DNA of 5,576 nt from Candidatus Ectomicrobium neotermitis (GCA_031283745.1 JAITBH010000079.1:1-5576); one strand, 5' to 3'. Shown: positions 1 to 5,576, counted from the first letter of the stretch. The notes: generated from the sequence alone by a model not told the origin. Numbers and translations: made by a program.

Positions 1-266
1 CCCGAACAAGCCCCTATCCCAACAACTTTTTTGGAAATGTCTATCGTAGGAATAGAGATGACGCACTCCTTATTTTTTAGCAGGGCTTTGCAAGAGTGAT
101 TCCACATACCTGTCAAAAAAGCAAAACGGGGACTAAAGTCCATAACCATAATCCAAGACAAGGTCATAACATTAAACCTGTCATTGTCATTGTCAAAAGT
201 CCCTATCAAAACCACCGGTCCCGGTTCAATAAAAGTGAAAGCTTTCTGCAATGAAAACTTTTTCAT
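1..266 (-). CDS. flavin reductase-family protein, left copy (3' end cut by window edge)
   Basis: This is the 5' part of a second flavin reductase-like gene; the frame stays open to base 1, so the C-terminal half lies outside the window. The visible protein matches the complete copy at 660-1208. It includes the FMN-barrel stretches VVLIGTFDNDND, NVMTLSWIMVMDFSPRF and GMWNHSCKALL, and it ends inside VVGIGACSG. Over the shared 281 bases (including the longer alternative start) there are 8 differences. Four change a residue: E/A at 3, S/P at 10, D/G at 34 and F/L at 55, numbered from the longer start. I chose the ATG at 266 because AAGGAGG sits 5 nt before it, while the in-frame ATG at 281 has no such site. 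The members of this family that I know bind FMN and reduce flavin or act as small electron carriers; the substrate here is unknown. There is no sign of decay in the visible part. Confidence 0.85.
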   Translation of the reverse strand, partial: MKKFSLQKAFTFIEPGPVVLIGTFDNDNDRFNVMTLSWIMVMDFSPRFAFLTGMWNHSCKALLKNKECVISIPTIDISKKVVGIGACS

Positions 267-271
267 TTGTT

Positions 272-278
272 CCTCCTT
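272..278 (-). promoter_or_regulatory. Shine-Dalgarno site of the left flavin reductase copy
   Basis: The minus strand reads AAGGAGG here, 5 nt upstream of the ATG at 266. It is a near-consensus ribosome binding site and decides the start over the in-frame ATG at 281. The right copy has AAGGCGG at the same place (1214-1220). Confidence 0.75.
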
Positions 279-316
279 CATTATTTTTTTGCTGCTTTTG
301 CCGCCCGCCTTCCCAT

Positions 317-370
317 CGGCGGGGTAGCACAGCCCCCTTTCTAAAGGGGGTGCCGCCGCAGGCGGCGGGG
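317..370. repeat. small double-hairpin insertion with an 8-bp direct repeat
   Basis: Two adjacent hairpins are visible. CCCCCTTT (333-340) pairs with AAAGGGGG (343-350), and GCCGCC (352-357) pairs with GGCGGC (361-366). The words CGGCGGGG at 317-324 and 363-370 are direct repeats 46 bp apart. The duplicated gene leaders on either side show that exactly 46 bp is extra here: the left part of the duplication aligns with an offset of 942, while the heptamer repeat beyond this element aligns with 896. The right leader (1253-1303) has no counterpart to the hairpins. This looks like insertion of a tiny non-coding palindromic element (REP- or MITE-like) with a target duplication. The GC-rich flanks leave the exact ends uncertain, and no transposase or terminal match to a named family is seen. 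Confidence 0.6.
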
Positions 371-407
371 GTTTGGCTTGCCGTTGTTGTCGTTGCCGTG
401 GTCGTTT

Positions 408-448
408 TGTGGTCGTTGACTAACCACTAACCACTAATCACTGCCGTT
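408..448. repeat. heptamer repeat, middle-spacer copy
   Basis: On the plus strand this holds CTAACCA CTAACCA CTAATCA, followed by CTG and CCGTT. It matches 1304-1344 over 41 nt with a single difference (444 against 1340), including the flanking TGTGGTCGTTGA. The 24-nt core at 425-448 is also close to 637-660. GTGGT (409-413) can pair with ACCAC (423-427), giving a weak hairpin. It marks the upstream limit of the duplicated gene unit, because alignment with the right copy stops just after 448. Confidence 0.8.
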
Positions 449-457
449 CTGGTCGTT

Positions 458-488
458 CCCTTTCGTTCCCTAACCCCTTTCGTTCCCT
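458..488. repeat. short 17-nt-period tandem repeat
   Basis: The 14-nt word CCCTTTCGTTCCCT occurs at 458-471 and again at 475-488, giving a 17-nt period. A third CGTTCCCT lies at 454-461. It is non-coding and low in complexity; no function is evident. Confidence 0.65.
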
Positions 489-578
489 GATCCCTTGCTG
501 TTTGGTCGTGGTTGTTGCCGTGCGTCGTCAACGATAACGGCAACCTCTTAATTAACCCGCCAAGAGGAATCTGCGGGC

Positions 579-599
579 GGGAGGGTTTGAAACCCTCCC
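579..599. repeat. 21-bp palindrome
   Basis: GGGAGGGTTT (579-588) and AAACCCTCCC (590-599) are perfect inverted arms around a single G. The wider setting, a GC-rich palindrome inside a longer spacer, resembles dispersed intergenic palindromes seen in many bacterial genomes. It lies about 60 nt downstream of the flavin reductase stop. It has no T-run after it on the minus strand, so I do not call it an intrinsic terminator. Confidence 0.6.
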
Positions 600-636
600 C
601 TACATTGGTCACCCGATTGCCGTGGCAGTTGCTTTT

Positions 637-660
637 CACTAACCACTAACCACTGTCGTT
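637..660. repeat. heptamer repeat directly after the flavin reductase stop codon
   Basis: On the minus strand, AACGACAGTGG is followed by TTAGTGG and TTAGTG, starting at the first base of the sequence after TG of the TGA stop (660-662). It has one heptamer fewer than the other two copies but keeps the same edge (ACGACAGTG) as the copy at the gyrA stop. Confidence 0.7.
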
Positions 661-1208
661 CACACACCGGCGGGAAGTTTGTCAGCCATCAGTTTGCGGT
701 GGTTGATTTTGGGGCCGTCGGTTATAAAGGTGCCATCGCCGACGGCGTGGAAAGTTCTTTTTTCTTTGCGGGCGGAGTCAAACCAAGCTTGTATGCCGTC
801 TAAGACGAAAATGTCATGTTTTTTGATGTGGTCAACTACTCGGCATTCTATGTTAGCCAAACATTCTTTTATCAGCGGGGCGTTCACCTGCTCGGCTTTT
901 GCGGCGGTAAGATTAAACTTGGCAAATTTGTCCGTATCTGCCCCCGAACAAGCCCCTATCCCAACAACTTTTTTGGAAATGTCTATCGTAGGAATAGAGA
1001 TGACGCACTCCTTATTTTTTAGCAGGGCTTTGCAAGAGTGATTCCACATACCTGTCAAAAGAGCAAAACGAGGGCTAAAGTCCATAACCATAATCCAAGA
1101 CAAGGTCATAACATTAAACCTGCCATTGTCATTATCAAAAGTCCCTATCAAAACCACTGGTCCCGGTTCAATAAAAGTGAAAGCTTTCTGCAATGGAAAC
1201 TTTTTCAT
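660..1208 (-). CDS. flavin reductase-family protein, right copy (complete)
   Basis: This encodes a small soluble protein of the flavin reductase-like family with an FMN-binding split barrel, related to flavoredoxin. It is 182 residues from the chosen start, or 187 from the in-frame ATG at 1223; either is a normal length for the family. Visible hallmarks, numbered from the longer start, are GPVVLIGTFD (21-30), NVMTLSW (37-43), RFALLTGMWNHSC (52-64) and the GIGACSGADTDKF segment (88-100) that in this family lies near the flavin. No signal peptide or membrane segment is seen, so it is cytosolic. The likely role is FMN-dependent electron transfer or flavin reduction with NAD(P)H; the partner is unknown. 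It lies downstream of gyrA after a 125-nt gap. The ribosome binding site, AAGGCGG at 1214-1220, is weaker than that of its twin. The TGA stop at 660-662 abuts a heptamer repeat. The gene is intact and is nearly identical to the truncated copy at 1-266. Confidence 0.9.
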   Translation of the reverse strand: MKKFPLQKAFTFIEPGPVVLIGTFDNDNGRFNVMTLSWIMVMDFSPRFALLTGMWNHSCKALLKNKECVISIPTIDISKKVVGIGACSGADTDKFAKFNLTAAKAEQVNAPLIKECLANIECRVVDHIKKHDIFVLDGIQAWFDSARKEKRTFHAVGDGTFITDGPKINHRKLMADKLPAGV

Positions 1209-1213
1209 TTGTT

Positions 1214-1220
1214 CCGCCTT
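1214..1220 (-). promoter_or_regulatory. weakened Shine-Dalgarno site of the right flavin reductase copy
   Basis: The minus strand reads AAGGCGG, 5 nt before the ATG at 1208. The other copy has AAGGAGG, so this one carries an A-to-C change in the core. Lower translation initiation is an inference. Confidence 0.55.
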
Positions 1221-1303
1221 CATTATTTTTTTGCTGCTTTTGCCGCCCGACTTCCCGTCAGCGGGTTGCTTCTGCCGTTTTTGGTCTTTGCCGTGGTAGT
1301 TGT

Positions 1304-1344
1304 TGTGGTCGTTGACTAACCACTAACCACTAATCACTGTCGTT
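1304..1344. repeat. heptamer repeat containing the gyrA stop codon
   Basis: On the minus strand AACGACAGTGA is followed by TTAGTGG units. The TGA stop of gyrA (1334-1336) and its last two or three codons (K)RQ lie inside the repeat. It is nearly identical to 408-448 and shares its core with 637-660. This implies that the repeat arrived at, or grew from, the very 3' end of gyrA. Confidence 0.8.
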
Positions 1345-3835
1345 TCTTATGTTGGGTGGCGTTGTTTATCTCTTCGCCCTCATCGACGACACCGGCGATT
1401 GCTGCGACTTTGTCGTCAGCGCCGAGTTTGACTAAGCGGACCCCTTGTGCATTTCTGCCTATCACCGAGACCTGAACAACGCTAAACCTTATGGTTATGC
1501 CGTTTTGCGTTATTATCAAAATCTCCTCGCCTTTATTGGCTCTCTTTATGCCTACCACATGGCCGTTCCTTTGGTTGGTTTGTATATTTATCACACCCTT
1601 TCCGCCTCGGTGGGTTAGCCTATACTTGCCGACCTCCGTTCTCTTGCCGTATCCATTTTCAGATACAGACATAAAAGTGTCCTTTGAGGAAAGAATTTCC
1701 ATCCCTATCACCTCATCGCCTTTCTCAAGACCTATCCCTTTAACCCCGCTTGCCGCCCTGCCCATTGAGCGAACTTCCTTCTGGTTAAACCTTATGGCTA
1801 TACCTTGCTTTGAGGCTATGATGACCTCAGGGTTTTTGTTGACTGCCTTGACCTCTGCCAAAATGTCTCCGTCGTCAAGCTTCATGATATTTATTCCGCC
1901 TTTGCGGGGATTAGAAAAATTTTCCAAAGACATCTTTTTTATTGTCCCTTTGCGTGTGCACATCAGAAGGTGTTCGTCCTTTATGTCCTTAGCCTTAAAT
2001 GAGCGAATAGGAATTGCCGCGGTGATCTTCTCTTCGCTGCTCTGTAACTGCAAGAAGTTTACTATGGCTTTGCCTTTAGACACTCTTGACCCCTCAGGAA
2101 TTTCATAAACCCTTGTCCAATAAAGCCTGCCTCTGCTGGTAAAAAAGAGCATATAAGCATGAGAGCTGGTGATAAAAAGGTTTTTGACAAAATCCTCTTC
2201 TTTTGTCGTCATACCTGTTATGCCTCTGCCGCCCCTGCCCTGCAATTTATAGGTGTCTAAAGGAATACGTTTGATATAGCCCGCATGGGACATTGTTACT
2301 GCTACCTCTTCTTCGGGTATTAAATCTTCAATATTGAAATCTGCCTCAGCGGCTTGAATTTTTGTCCGTCTGCTGTCTCCATACTTTTCTTTTAACTCTA
2401 TAAGTTCATCTTTGATTATCTTTAAGACCTTCTTATTGTCTGCCAAAATCGACTTCAATTTCTCTATGAGCTTGATCTTTTCAAGATATTCATCGTCAAT
2501 TTCTTTACTTTCAAGACCAGTCAGCTGATGCAAACGCATATCTAAAATTGCATCGGATTGGAGTTTTGAGAGCTTAAACCTTGACATCAAGCTGTCCCGT
2601 GCTATAGCCCTGTCTGCCGAGTTTCTAATCACTTTAACAACAGCATCTAAATTGTCTAAAGCGATTTTTAAGCCCTCTAAAATGTGGGCGCGTTCTTCTG
2701 CTTTTTGAAGCTCATATTTAGTTCTGCGGACAATGACCACTTTCCGATGTTCTATATGATGGGTAAGCATCTCCCTGATATTCATCACACGGGGGCGGTT
2801 GTTGACTAAAGCGAGCATTATCACGCCAAAAGAGGACTGCATTGCGGTGTGTTTGTATAGCTGATTTAAGACGACTTGTGCATTTCCATCTTTTTTTATC
2901 TCTATGACAACACGAATGCCGTCCCGGTCTGATTCGTCGCGGATGTCTGATATGTCAAAAATCCTCTTATCTTTGACGAGTTCTGCTATGTGGGTTATGA
3001 GGCTTGATTTGTTTACTTGGTAGGGTATTTCGGTGACAATTATCGACTCTTTTCCGTTTTTTGCTGTTTCTATTTCGGTTTTGGCTCTTATCTTTATCGA
3101 GCCTCTGCCTGTTTCTAAATAATCTTTTATCCCCGTCTTGCCTAAAATTATGCCCGCTGTGGGGAAATCCGGCCCTTTTATGTGTTTGGCTATCTCGCTA
3201 ATAGGCAGCTCTGGGTCATTTATTAAAGTGATTATCGCATCGCAAACCTCAGTCAAATTGTGTGTTGGTATATTTGTAGCCATACCAACTGCTATGCCGG
3301 ATGATCCATTTATCAAGAGGCTTGGGAGCTTAGTCGCTAAAATTGCAGGCTCTTTTAAGGAGCCGTCATAGTTGGGCATCCAGTCAACTGTGTTTTTGTC
3401 TAAATCTGCCAGCATTTCGTCTGAAATGTTTTCCATACGCACCTCTGTGTAACGCATGGCGGCGGCGCTGTCTCCGTCAATGGATCCAAAATTCCCTTGC
3501 CCGTCTACTAAAGGGTAACGCAAAGACCACTCTTGCGCCATCCTGACCATAGACTCATAAATTGCCGAGTCGCCGTGAGGGTGATATTTTCCCATAACAT
3601 CACCTACCACCCTTGCCGACTTTTTGTAGGGGCCTCCGTGCTTCATGCCCATCTCTTTCATTGTAAAAAGAATGCGTCTATGTATCGGCTTTAGCCCGTC
3701 TCTAACATCAGGCAAAGCTCTGCCGACAATGACGCTCATAGCATAATCAATATAAGAGGTTTTCATCTCCTCTTCTATGTTGCGCAAAATAACATTTGTG
3801 TTTATTGGTTGATTATTATCTTTATCGTCTGCCAT
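1334..3835 (-). CDS. gyrA: DNA gyrase subunit A
   Basis: This is the breakage-reunion subunit of DNA gyrase, which acts with GyrB as an A2B2 complex to introduce negative supercoils into DNA using ATP. It is 833 residues, a normal GyrA length. The N-terminal winged-helix and tower part has the catalytic tyrosine Y129 with R128 in AAAMRYTEV (E. coli R121/Y122). The quinolone region KYHPHGDSAIYE has S90 and E94 at the E. coli S83 and D87 positions. A coiled-coil stretch follows at roughly 370-490. The C-terminal DNA-wrapping beta-pinwheel begins near 505, with the GyrA box QGRGGRG at 532-538 and a later HRGGKG at 742-747. The box separates it from ParC. The start is supported by AGAGG about 6 nt upstream. 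A terminator lies just before the gene, so it needs its own promoter; TTGCAA at 3879-3874 is a weak -35 candidate without a good -10. gyrB is not adjacent. The stop lies within a repeat. Confidence 0.98.
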   Translation of the reverse strand: MADDKDNNQPINTNVILRNIEEEMKTSYIDYAMSVIVGRALPDVRDGLKPIHRRILFTMKEMGMKHGGPYKKSARVVGDVMGKYHPHGDSAIYESMVRMAQEWSLRYPLVDGQGNFGSIDGDSAAAMRYTEVRMENISDEMLADLDKNTVDWMPNYDGSLKEPAILATKLPSLLINGSSGIAVGMATNIPTHNLTEVCDAIITLINDPELPISEIAKHIKGPDFPTAGIILGKTGIKDYLETGRGSIKIRAKTEIETAKNGKESIIVTEIPYQVNKSSLITHIAELVKDKRIFDISDIRDESDRDGIRVVIEIKKDGNAQVVLNQLYKHTAMQSSFGVIMLALVNNRPRVMNIREMLTHHIEHRKVVIVRRTKYELQKAEERAHILEGLKIALDNLDAVVKVIRNSADRAIARDSLMSRFKLSKLQSDAILDMRLHQLTGLESKEIDDEYLEKIKLIEKLKSILADNKKVLKIIKDELIELKEKYGDSRRTKIQAAEADFNIEDLIPEEEVAVTMSHAGYIKRIPLDTYKLQGRGGRGITGMTTKEEDFVKNLFITSSHAYMLFFTSRGRLYWTRVYEIPEGSRVSKGKAIVNFLQLQSSEEKITAAIPIRSFKAKDIKDEHLLMCTRKGTIKKMSLENFSNPRKGGINIMKLDDGDILAEVKAVNKNPEVIIASKQGIAIRFNQKEVRSMGRAASGVKGIGLEKGDEVIGMEILSSKDTFMSVSENGYGKRTEVGKYRLTHRGGKGVINIQTNQRNGHVVGIKRANKGEEILIITQNGITIRFSVVQVSVIGRNAQGVRLVKLGADDKVAAIAGVVDEGEEINNATQHKKRQ

Positions 3836-3877
3836 TTTTTCCTCTTATATTTTTAGTGTTGACTGCCTTTTACTTGC

Positions 3878-3926
3878 AAAAACGGAAATCCCCTTTTATC
3901 GCTAAAAAAGGACTTCCGTTCTTTTT
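3878..3926 (-). terminator. intrinsic terminator after the GGGtGRT gene (possibly bidirectional)
   Basis: AACGGAA (3881-3887) pairs with TTCCGTT (3914-3920). The stem extends inward through TCC/GGA and a TTTT/AAAA segment with small mismatches, around an ATCGCT-like loop. On the minus strand the stem ends in a short run of five T, starting about 27 nt after the GGGtGRT stop. On the plus strand CTTTTTG also follows, so it could work in both directions. It separates the upstream pair from gyrA. Confidence 0.75.
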
Positions 3927-3947
3927 GTTGCTTTAGAAAACTTTTGT

Positions 3948-4949
3948 TTAAGCAAGAGCCTCTTGAACCGCTACCGCTATTGCTACGCTTGCACCGACCA
4001 TAGGGTTATTGCCCATACCTATTAAACCCATCATCTCAACATGGGCAGGAACTGATGAAGACCCTGCAAACTGAGCATCAGAGTGCATACGCCCCATAGT
4101 GTCTGTCATGCCATAAGATGCTGGGCCTGATCCCATATTGTCGGGGTGGAGGGTTCTGCCTGTTCCTCCCCCTGAGGCTACGGAGAAATATTTCTTATTG
4201 TTGTCTACAGTCCATTTCTTATAAGTGCCTGCTACTGGGTGCTGGAAGCGGGTAGGATTTGTCGAGTTGCCGGTAATTGAAACGTCAACACTCTCTTTTT
4301 GGAGAATTGCTACGCCCTCTCTGACATCATCTGCCCCATAGCAAAGGACTTTGGCTTTCTCTCCGTCTGAATACTTATATTCTTTAACCACCTCCAACTT
4401 GTCTTTTAAGTAGTCAAACTTAGTGTGAACATAGGTAAAACCGTTTATGCGGGAAATTATCATAGCCGCATCTTTGCCAAGCCCGTTTAAGATGACCTTG
4501 AGAGGTTCTTTGCGGACTTTGTTGGCGGTTCTGGCAATCCCGATCGCCCCTTCTGCTGCTGCAAAACTCTCATGGCCTGCCAAAAAGCAAAAACATTTTG
4601 TCTCCTCGTGCAAAAGGCGGGATGCCAAATTTCCATGACCCTGCCCAACCAATCTCTGTTCGGCAACCGAACCCGGAACACAGAAAGCCTGCAAGCCCTC
4701 CCCTATATAAACTGCCGCATCGACTGCTTTTTTAGCACCGTTTTTCAAAGCTATCGCACAGCCCAAACTATAAGCCCAAACAGCATTGTCAAAACAAATA
4801 GGCTGAGTGCCTCTAACTATTTTGTCCACATCTATGCCTTTAGAGCTGCATATATTGGCAACATCCTCTAATCCGTTTATGCCGTGCTTTTTACAAGCTT
4901 CATTTATTTTGTTGATCCTTTTGTCATATCCCTCAAAATTTATAGCCAT
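3948..4949 (-). CDS. GGGtGRT-family protein, partner of a NifU-like scaffold
   Basis: This is a complete 333-residue protein recognised by its signature GGGTGRT at residues 260-266, set in VASGGGTGRTLHPDNMGSGP. That motif names a conserved bacterial family whose biochemical function is, to my knowledge, not established. Other notable stretches are the glycine-rich VGQGHGNLASRL (101-112), the cysteine pair in KCFCFLAGHE (118-127) and a glycine/alanine-rich C-terminus (307-333). Eight cysteines are present (19, 34, 52, 64, 90, 119, 121, 203), but no classical CxxCxxC iron-sulfur motif is seen. No signal peptide or clear transmembrane helix is visible, so a cytosolic place is likely. The start has an excellent AAAGGAGGGG site that overlaps the stop of the NifU-like gene 12 nt upstream, implying coupled translation and a shared role. 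An iron-sulfur or other metal-cofactor function is inferred only from that neighbour. Confidence 0.93.
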   Translation of the reverse strand: MAINFEGYDKRINKINEACKKHGINGLEDVANICSSKGIDVDKIVRGTQPICFDNAVWAYSLGCAIALKNGAKKAVDAAVYIGEGLQAFCVPGSVAEQRLVGQGHGNLASRLLHEETKCFCFLAGHESFAAAEGAIGIARTANKVRKEPLKVILNGLGKDAAMIISRINGFTYVHTKFDYLKDKLEVVKEYKYSDGEKAKVLCYGADDVREGVAILQKESVDVSITGNSTNPTRFQHPVAGTYKKWTVDNNKKYFSVASGGGTGRTLHPDNMGSGPASYGMTDTMGRMHSDAQFAGSSSVPAHVEMMGLIGMGNNPMVGASVAIAVAVQEALA

Positions 4950-4950
4950 T

Positions 4951-4962
4951 TTTCCCCTCCTT
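4951..4962 (-). promoter_or_regulatory. strong ribosome binding site overlapping the upstream stop codon
   Basis: The minus strand reads TAAAGGAGGGG across the end of the NifU-like gene, so its stop codon and the Shine-Dalgarno site of the GGGtGRT gene share bases. This arrangement favours translational coupling of the two products. Confidence 0.75.
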
Positions 4963-5576
4963 TATGCTTGACGCGGGTTGATATACTTTGCCGCGTTCTC
5001 AAATCTGCCGTATTTGCCCGTTGACTCTTCTAAAGCTTTCTTAGGTTCAGCGCCAGCCGCTATTTTTTCCATCATAACGCCCAGCCTGACGAACTCATAA
5101 CCTATAACCAAACCCTCTTCATCTAAAGCGAGTTTCGTTATATAGCCCTCAGCTGTTTCTAAATAGCGAACCCCTTTTGCTGATGTGGAATAAATAGTTC
5201 CAATCTGCGAGCGAGTGCCTTTGCCTAAGTCCTCAAGCCCCGCACCTATCTCTAAACCGCCCTCAGAAAAAGCACTTTGAGTTCTCCCATAGACTATTTG
5301 CAAAAACAGTTCCCTCATCGCTGTGTTGATAGCGTCGCAAACTAAGTCCGTGTTTAGCGCCTCTAAAATAGTCTTGCCTGTCAAAATTTCGCCTGCCATA
5401 GCCGCAGACTGCGTCATACCTGAACAGCCGATAGTTTCAATCAATGCTTCTTGAATGATTCCCTCTTTGACATTGAGCGTCAATTTGCATGCCCCTTGTT
5501 GAGGAGCGCACCAACCTACGCCGTGAGTCAATCCGCTGATATCTTTAACTTCTCTTGCTTGAACCCATTTCCCTTC
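4962..5576 (-). CDS. NifU/IscU-like iron-sulfur scaffold protein (5' end outside window)
   Basis: The frame is open to the right edge, giving 204 visible residues that begin EGKWVQAREVKDISG. A TTG at 5531 is in frame but is not the start, since the upstream codons read as conserved-looking protein. From memory of related proteins, some 25-30 N-terminal residues are missing. The region from about residue 18 to 110 resembles the NifU N-terminal/IscU scaffold fold: GWCAPQQGACKLTLNV, then EALIETIGCSGMTQSAA, then TGKTILEALNTD. Visible cysteines are at 23, 30, 51 and 80. The third ligand cysteine of IscU, expected in the segment IVYGRTQSAFSEGG, is absent, so cluster binding, if any, must differ from classical IscU. 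The C-terminal part (about 110-204) is an extension beyond the IscU fold. The gene is directly upstream of, and probably co-translated with, the GGGtGRT gene. Direct evidence that it assembles clusters is lacking. Confidence 0.88.
   Translation of the reverse strand, partial: EGKWVQAREVKDISGLTHGVGWCAPQQGACKLTLNVKEGIIQEALIETIGCSGMTQSAAMAGEILTGKTILEALNTDLVCDAINTAMRELFLQIVYGRTQSAFSEGGLEIGAGLEDLGKGTRSQIGTIYSTSAKGVRYLETAEGYITKLALDEEGLVIGYEFVRLGVMMEKIAAGAEPKKALEESTGKYGRFENAAKYINPRQA

Larger units (their letters stand above)
267..659. other. repeat-rich intergenic spacer between the duplicated flavin reductase genes
   Basis: This spacer of about 390 bases holds no gene I can support. Going left to right it contains: the leader of the left gene copy; a double-hairpin insert (317-370); a tract rich in GTTG/GTCG words (about 375-418); a heptamer repeat (408-448); a 17-nt tandem repeat (458-488); an inverted repeat GTTGCCG/CGGCAAC (514-520 with 538-544); short inverted repeats CCTCTT/AAGAGG (544-549 with 562-567); a 21-bp palindrome (579-599); and another heptamer repeat (637-660). 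A 70-codon open frame runs across it on the minus strand, but it is built from these repeats and looks spurious. No clear promoter was recognised. Confidence 0.7.
943..1344. repeat. right unit of a tandem duplication (partner 1-448)
   Basis: Bases 1-281 match 943-1223 with 8 substitutions and no gaps (about 97% identity). Similarity continues through the leader to about 1265, resumes after the 46-bp insert of the left copy, and ends at the heptamer repeat 1304-1344, which matches 408-448 with one difference. The period is 942 bp with the insert and 896 without it. The left partner runs off the window, so the full repeat length is not seen. Differences are fewer in the coding part than in the leader, consistent with purifying selection or gene conversion on the coding part. 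Confidence 0.9.

Noticed and set aside
579..599. Intrinsic terminator for the flavin reductase gene
   Set aside because: The palindrome is strong, but the minus strand continues with GCCCGCAG rather than a T-run.
427..639. A 70-codon minus-strand open frame in the spacer
   Set aside because: It is composed of the palindrome, the tandem repeat and heptamer repeats, has no recognisable domain, and its protein resembles the translated-repeat type (VGEGFKPSRP). I see no good ribosome binding site.
408..660. CRISPR array
   Set aside because: The repeats are 7-nt tandem units without regularly spaced unique spacers, and no cas gene is present.
679..1041. Plus-strand open frames opposite the flavin reductase gene (also 816-1022 and 1038-1319)
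   Set aside because: They are shadows of a well-supported gene on the other strand. The last also ends in a run of valines from the GTT-rich spacer.
1491..2108. A 205-codon plus-strand open frame opposite gyrA
   Set aside because: It lies wholly within the clear gyrA frame, has no recognised motif, and is explained by antisense reading.
1334..3835. Topoisomerase IV subunit ParC instead of GyrA, or a quinolone-resistance change at E94
   Set aside because: The GyrA box QGRGGRG is intact, which favours gyrase. Glu at the E. coli D87 position is a natural variant in many bacteria, and S90 is the sensitive-type residue.
3855..3880. A sigma-70 promoter for gyrA (TTGCAA with TAAAAA)
   Set aside because: The -10 match is poor and the transcript start would fall almost on the ribosome binding site; too weak to list.
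4962..5531. TTG at 5531 as the real start of the NifU-like gene
   Set aside because: The frame stays open upstream to the window edge and encodes sensible sequence (EGKWVQAREVKDISG). No Shine-Dalgarno site precedes the TTG.

Overview
The window is a bacterial chromosome fragment in which every gene I can support reads on the minus strand. In transcription order, from high to low coordinates, these are: a NifU-like iron-sulfur scaffold protein cut by the right edge, a GGGtGRT-family protein, DNA gyrase subunit A, a flavin reductase-family protein, and the 5' part of a second, nearly identical flavin reductase gene cut by the left edge. The proteins point to a low-to-moderate-GC anaerobe. The NifU-like/GGGtGRT pair is, as far as I know, typical of anaerobes, and small flavoredoxin-like flavin reductases are common there. 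I cannot fix the phylum; Elusimicrobiota, Clostridia-like or related candidate lineages all fit, and nothing here decides between them.

Right part (3948-5576): the NifU-like gene and the GGGtGRT gene form a tight two-gene operon. They are 12 nt apart, and the second gene's ribosome binding site overlaps the first gene's stop codon. A hairpin with a short T-run at 3878-3926 probably ends this unit. Middle (1334-3835): a complete 833-codon gyrA with an intact catalytic tyrosine and GyrA box, not next to gyrB.

Left part (1-1344): this is the unusual region. The flavin reductase gene and its leader have been tandemly duplicated with a 942-bp period. The two copies differ at 8 of 281 comparable bases. 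Their leaders differ by exactly 46 bp, which matches a double-hairpin insert flanked by an 8-bp direct repeat in the left copy. A heptamer repeat (AGTGGTT type) occurs three times. One copy contains the gyrA stop codon, one directly follows the flavin reductase stop codon, and one lies between the duplicated genes. The 390-bp spacer between the duplicated genes (267-659) also holds a 17-nt tandem repeat and a 21-bp palindrome. It shows no convincing gene.

No tRNA, rRNA, CRISPR array, transposase or phage gene was seen. The most promising leads are the repeat-rich spacer, which gives a plausible and testable route for the duplication, and the NifU-like/GGGtGRT pair, whose biochemical role is not established as far as I know.
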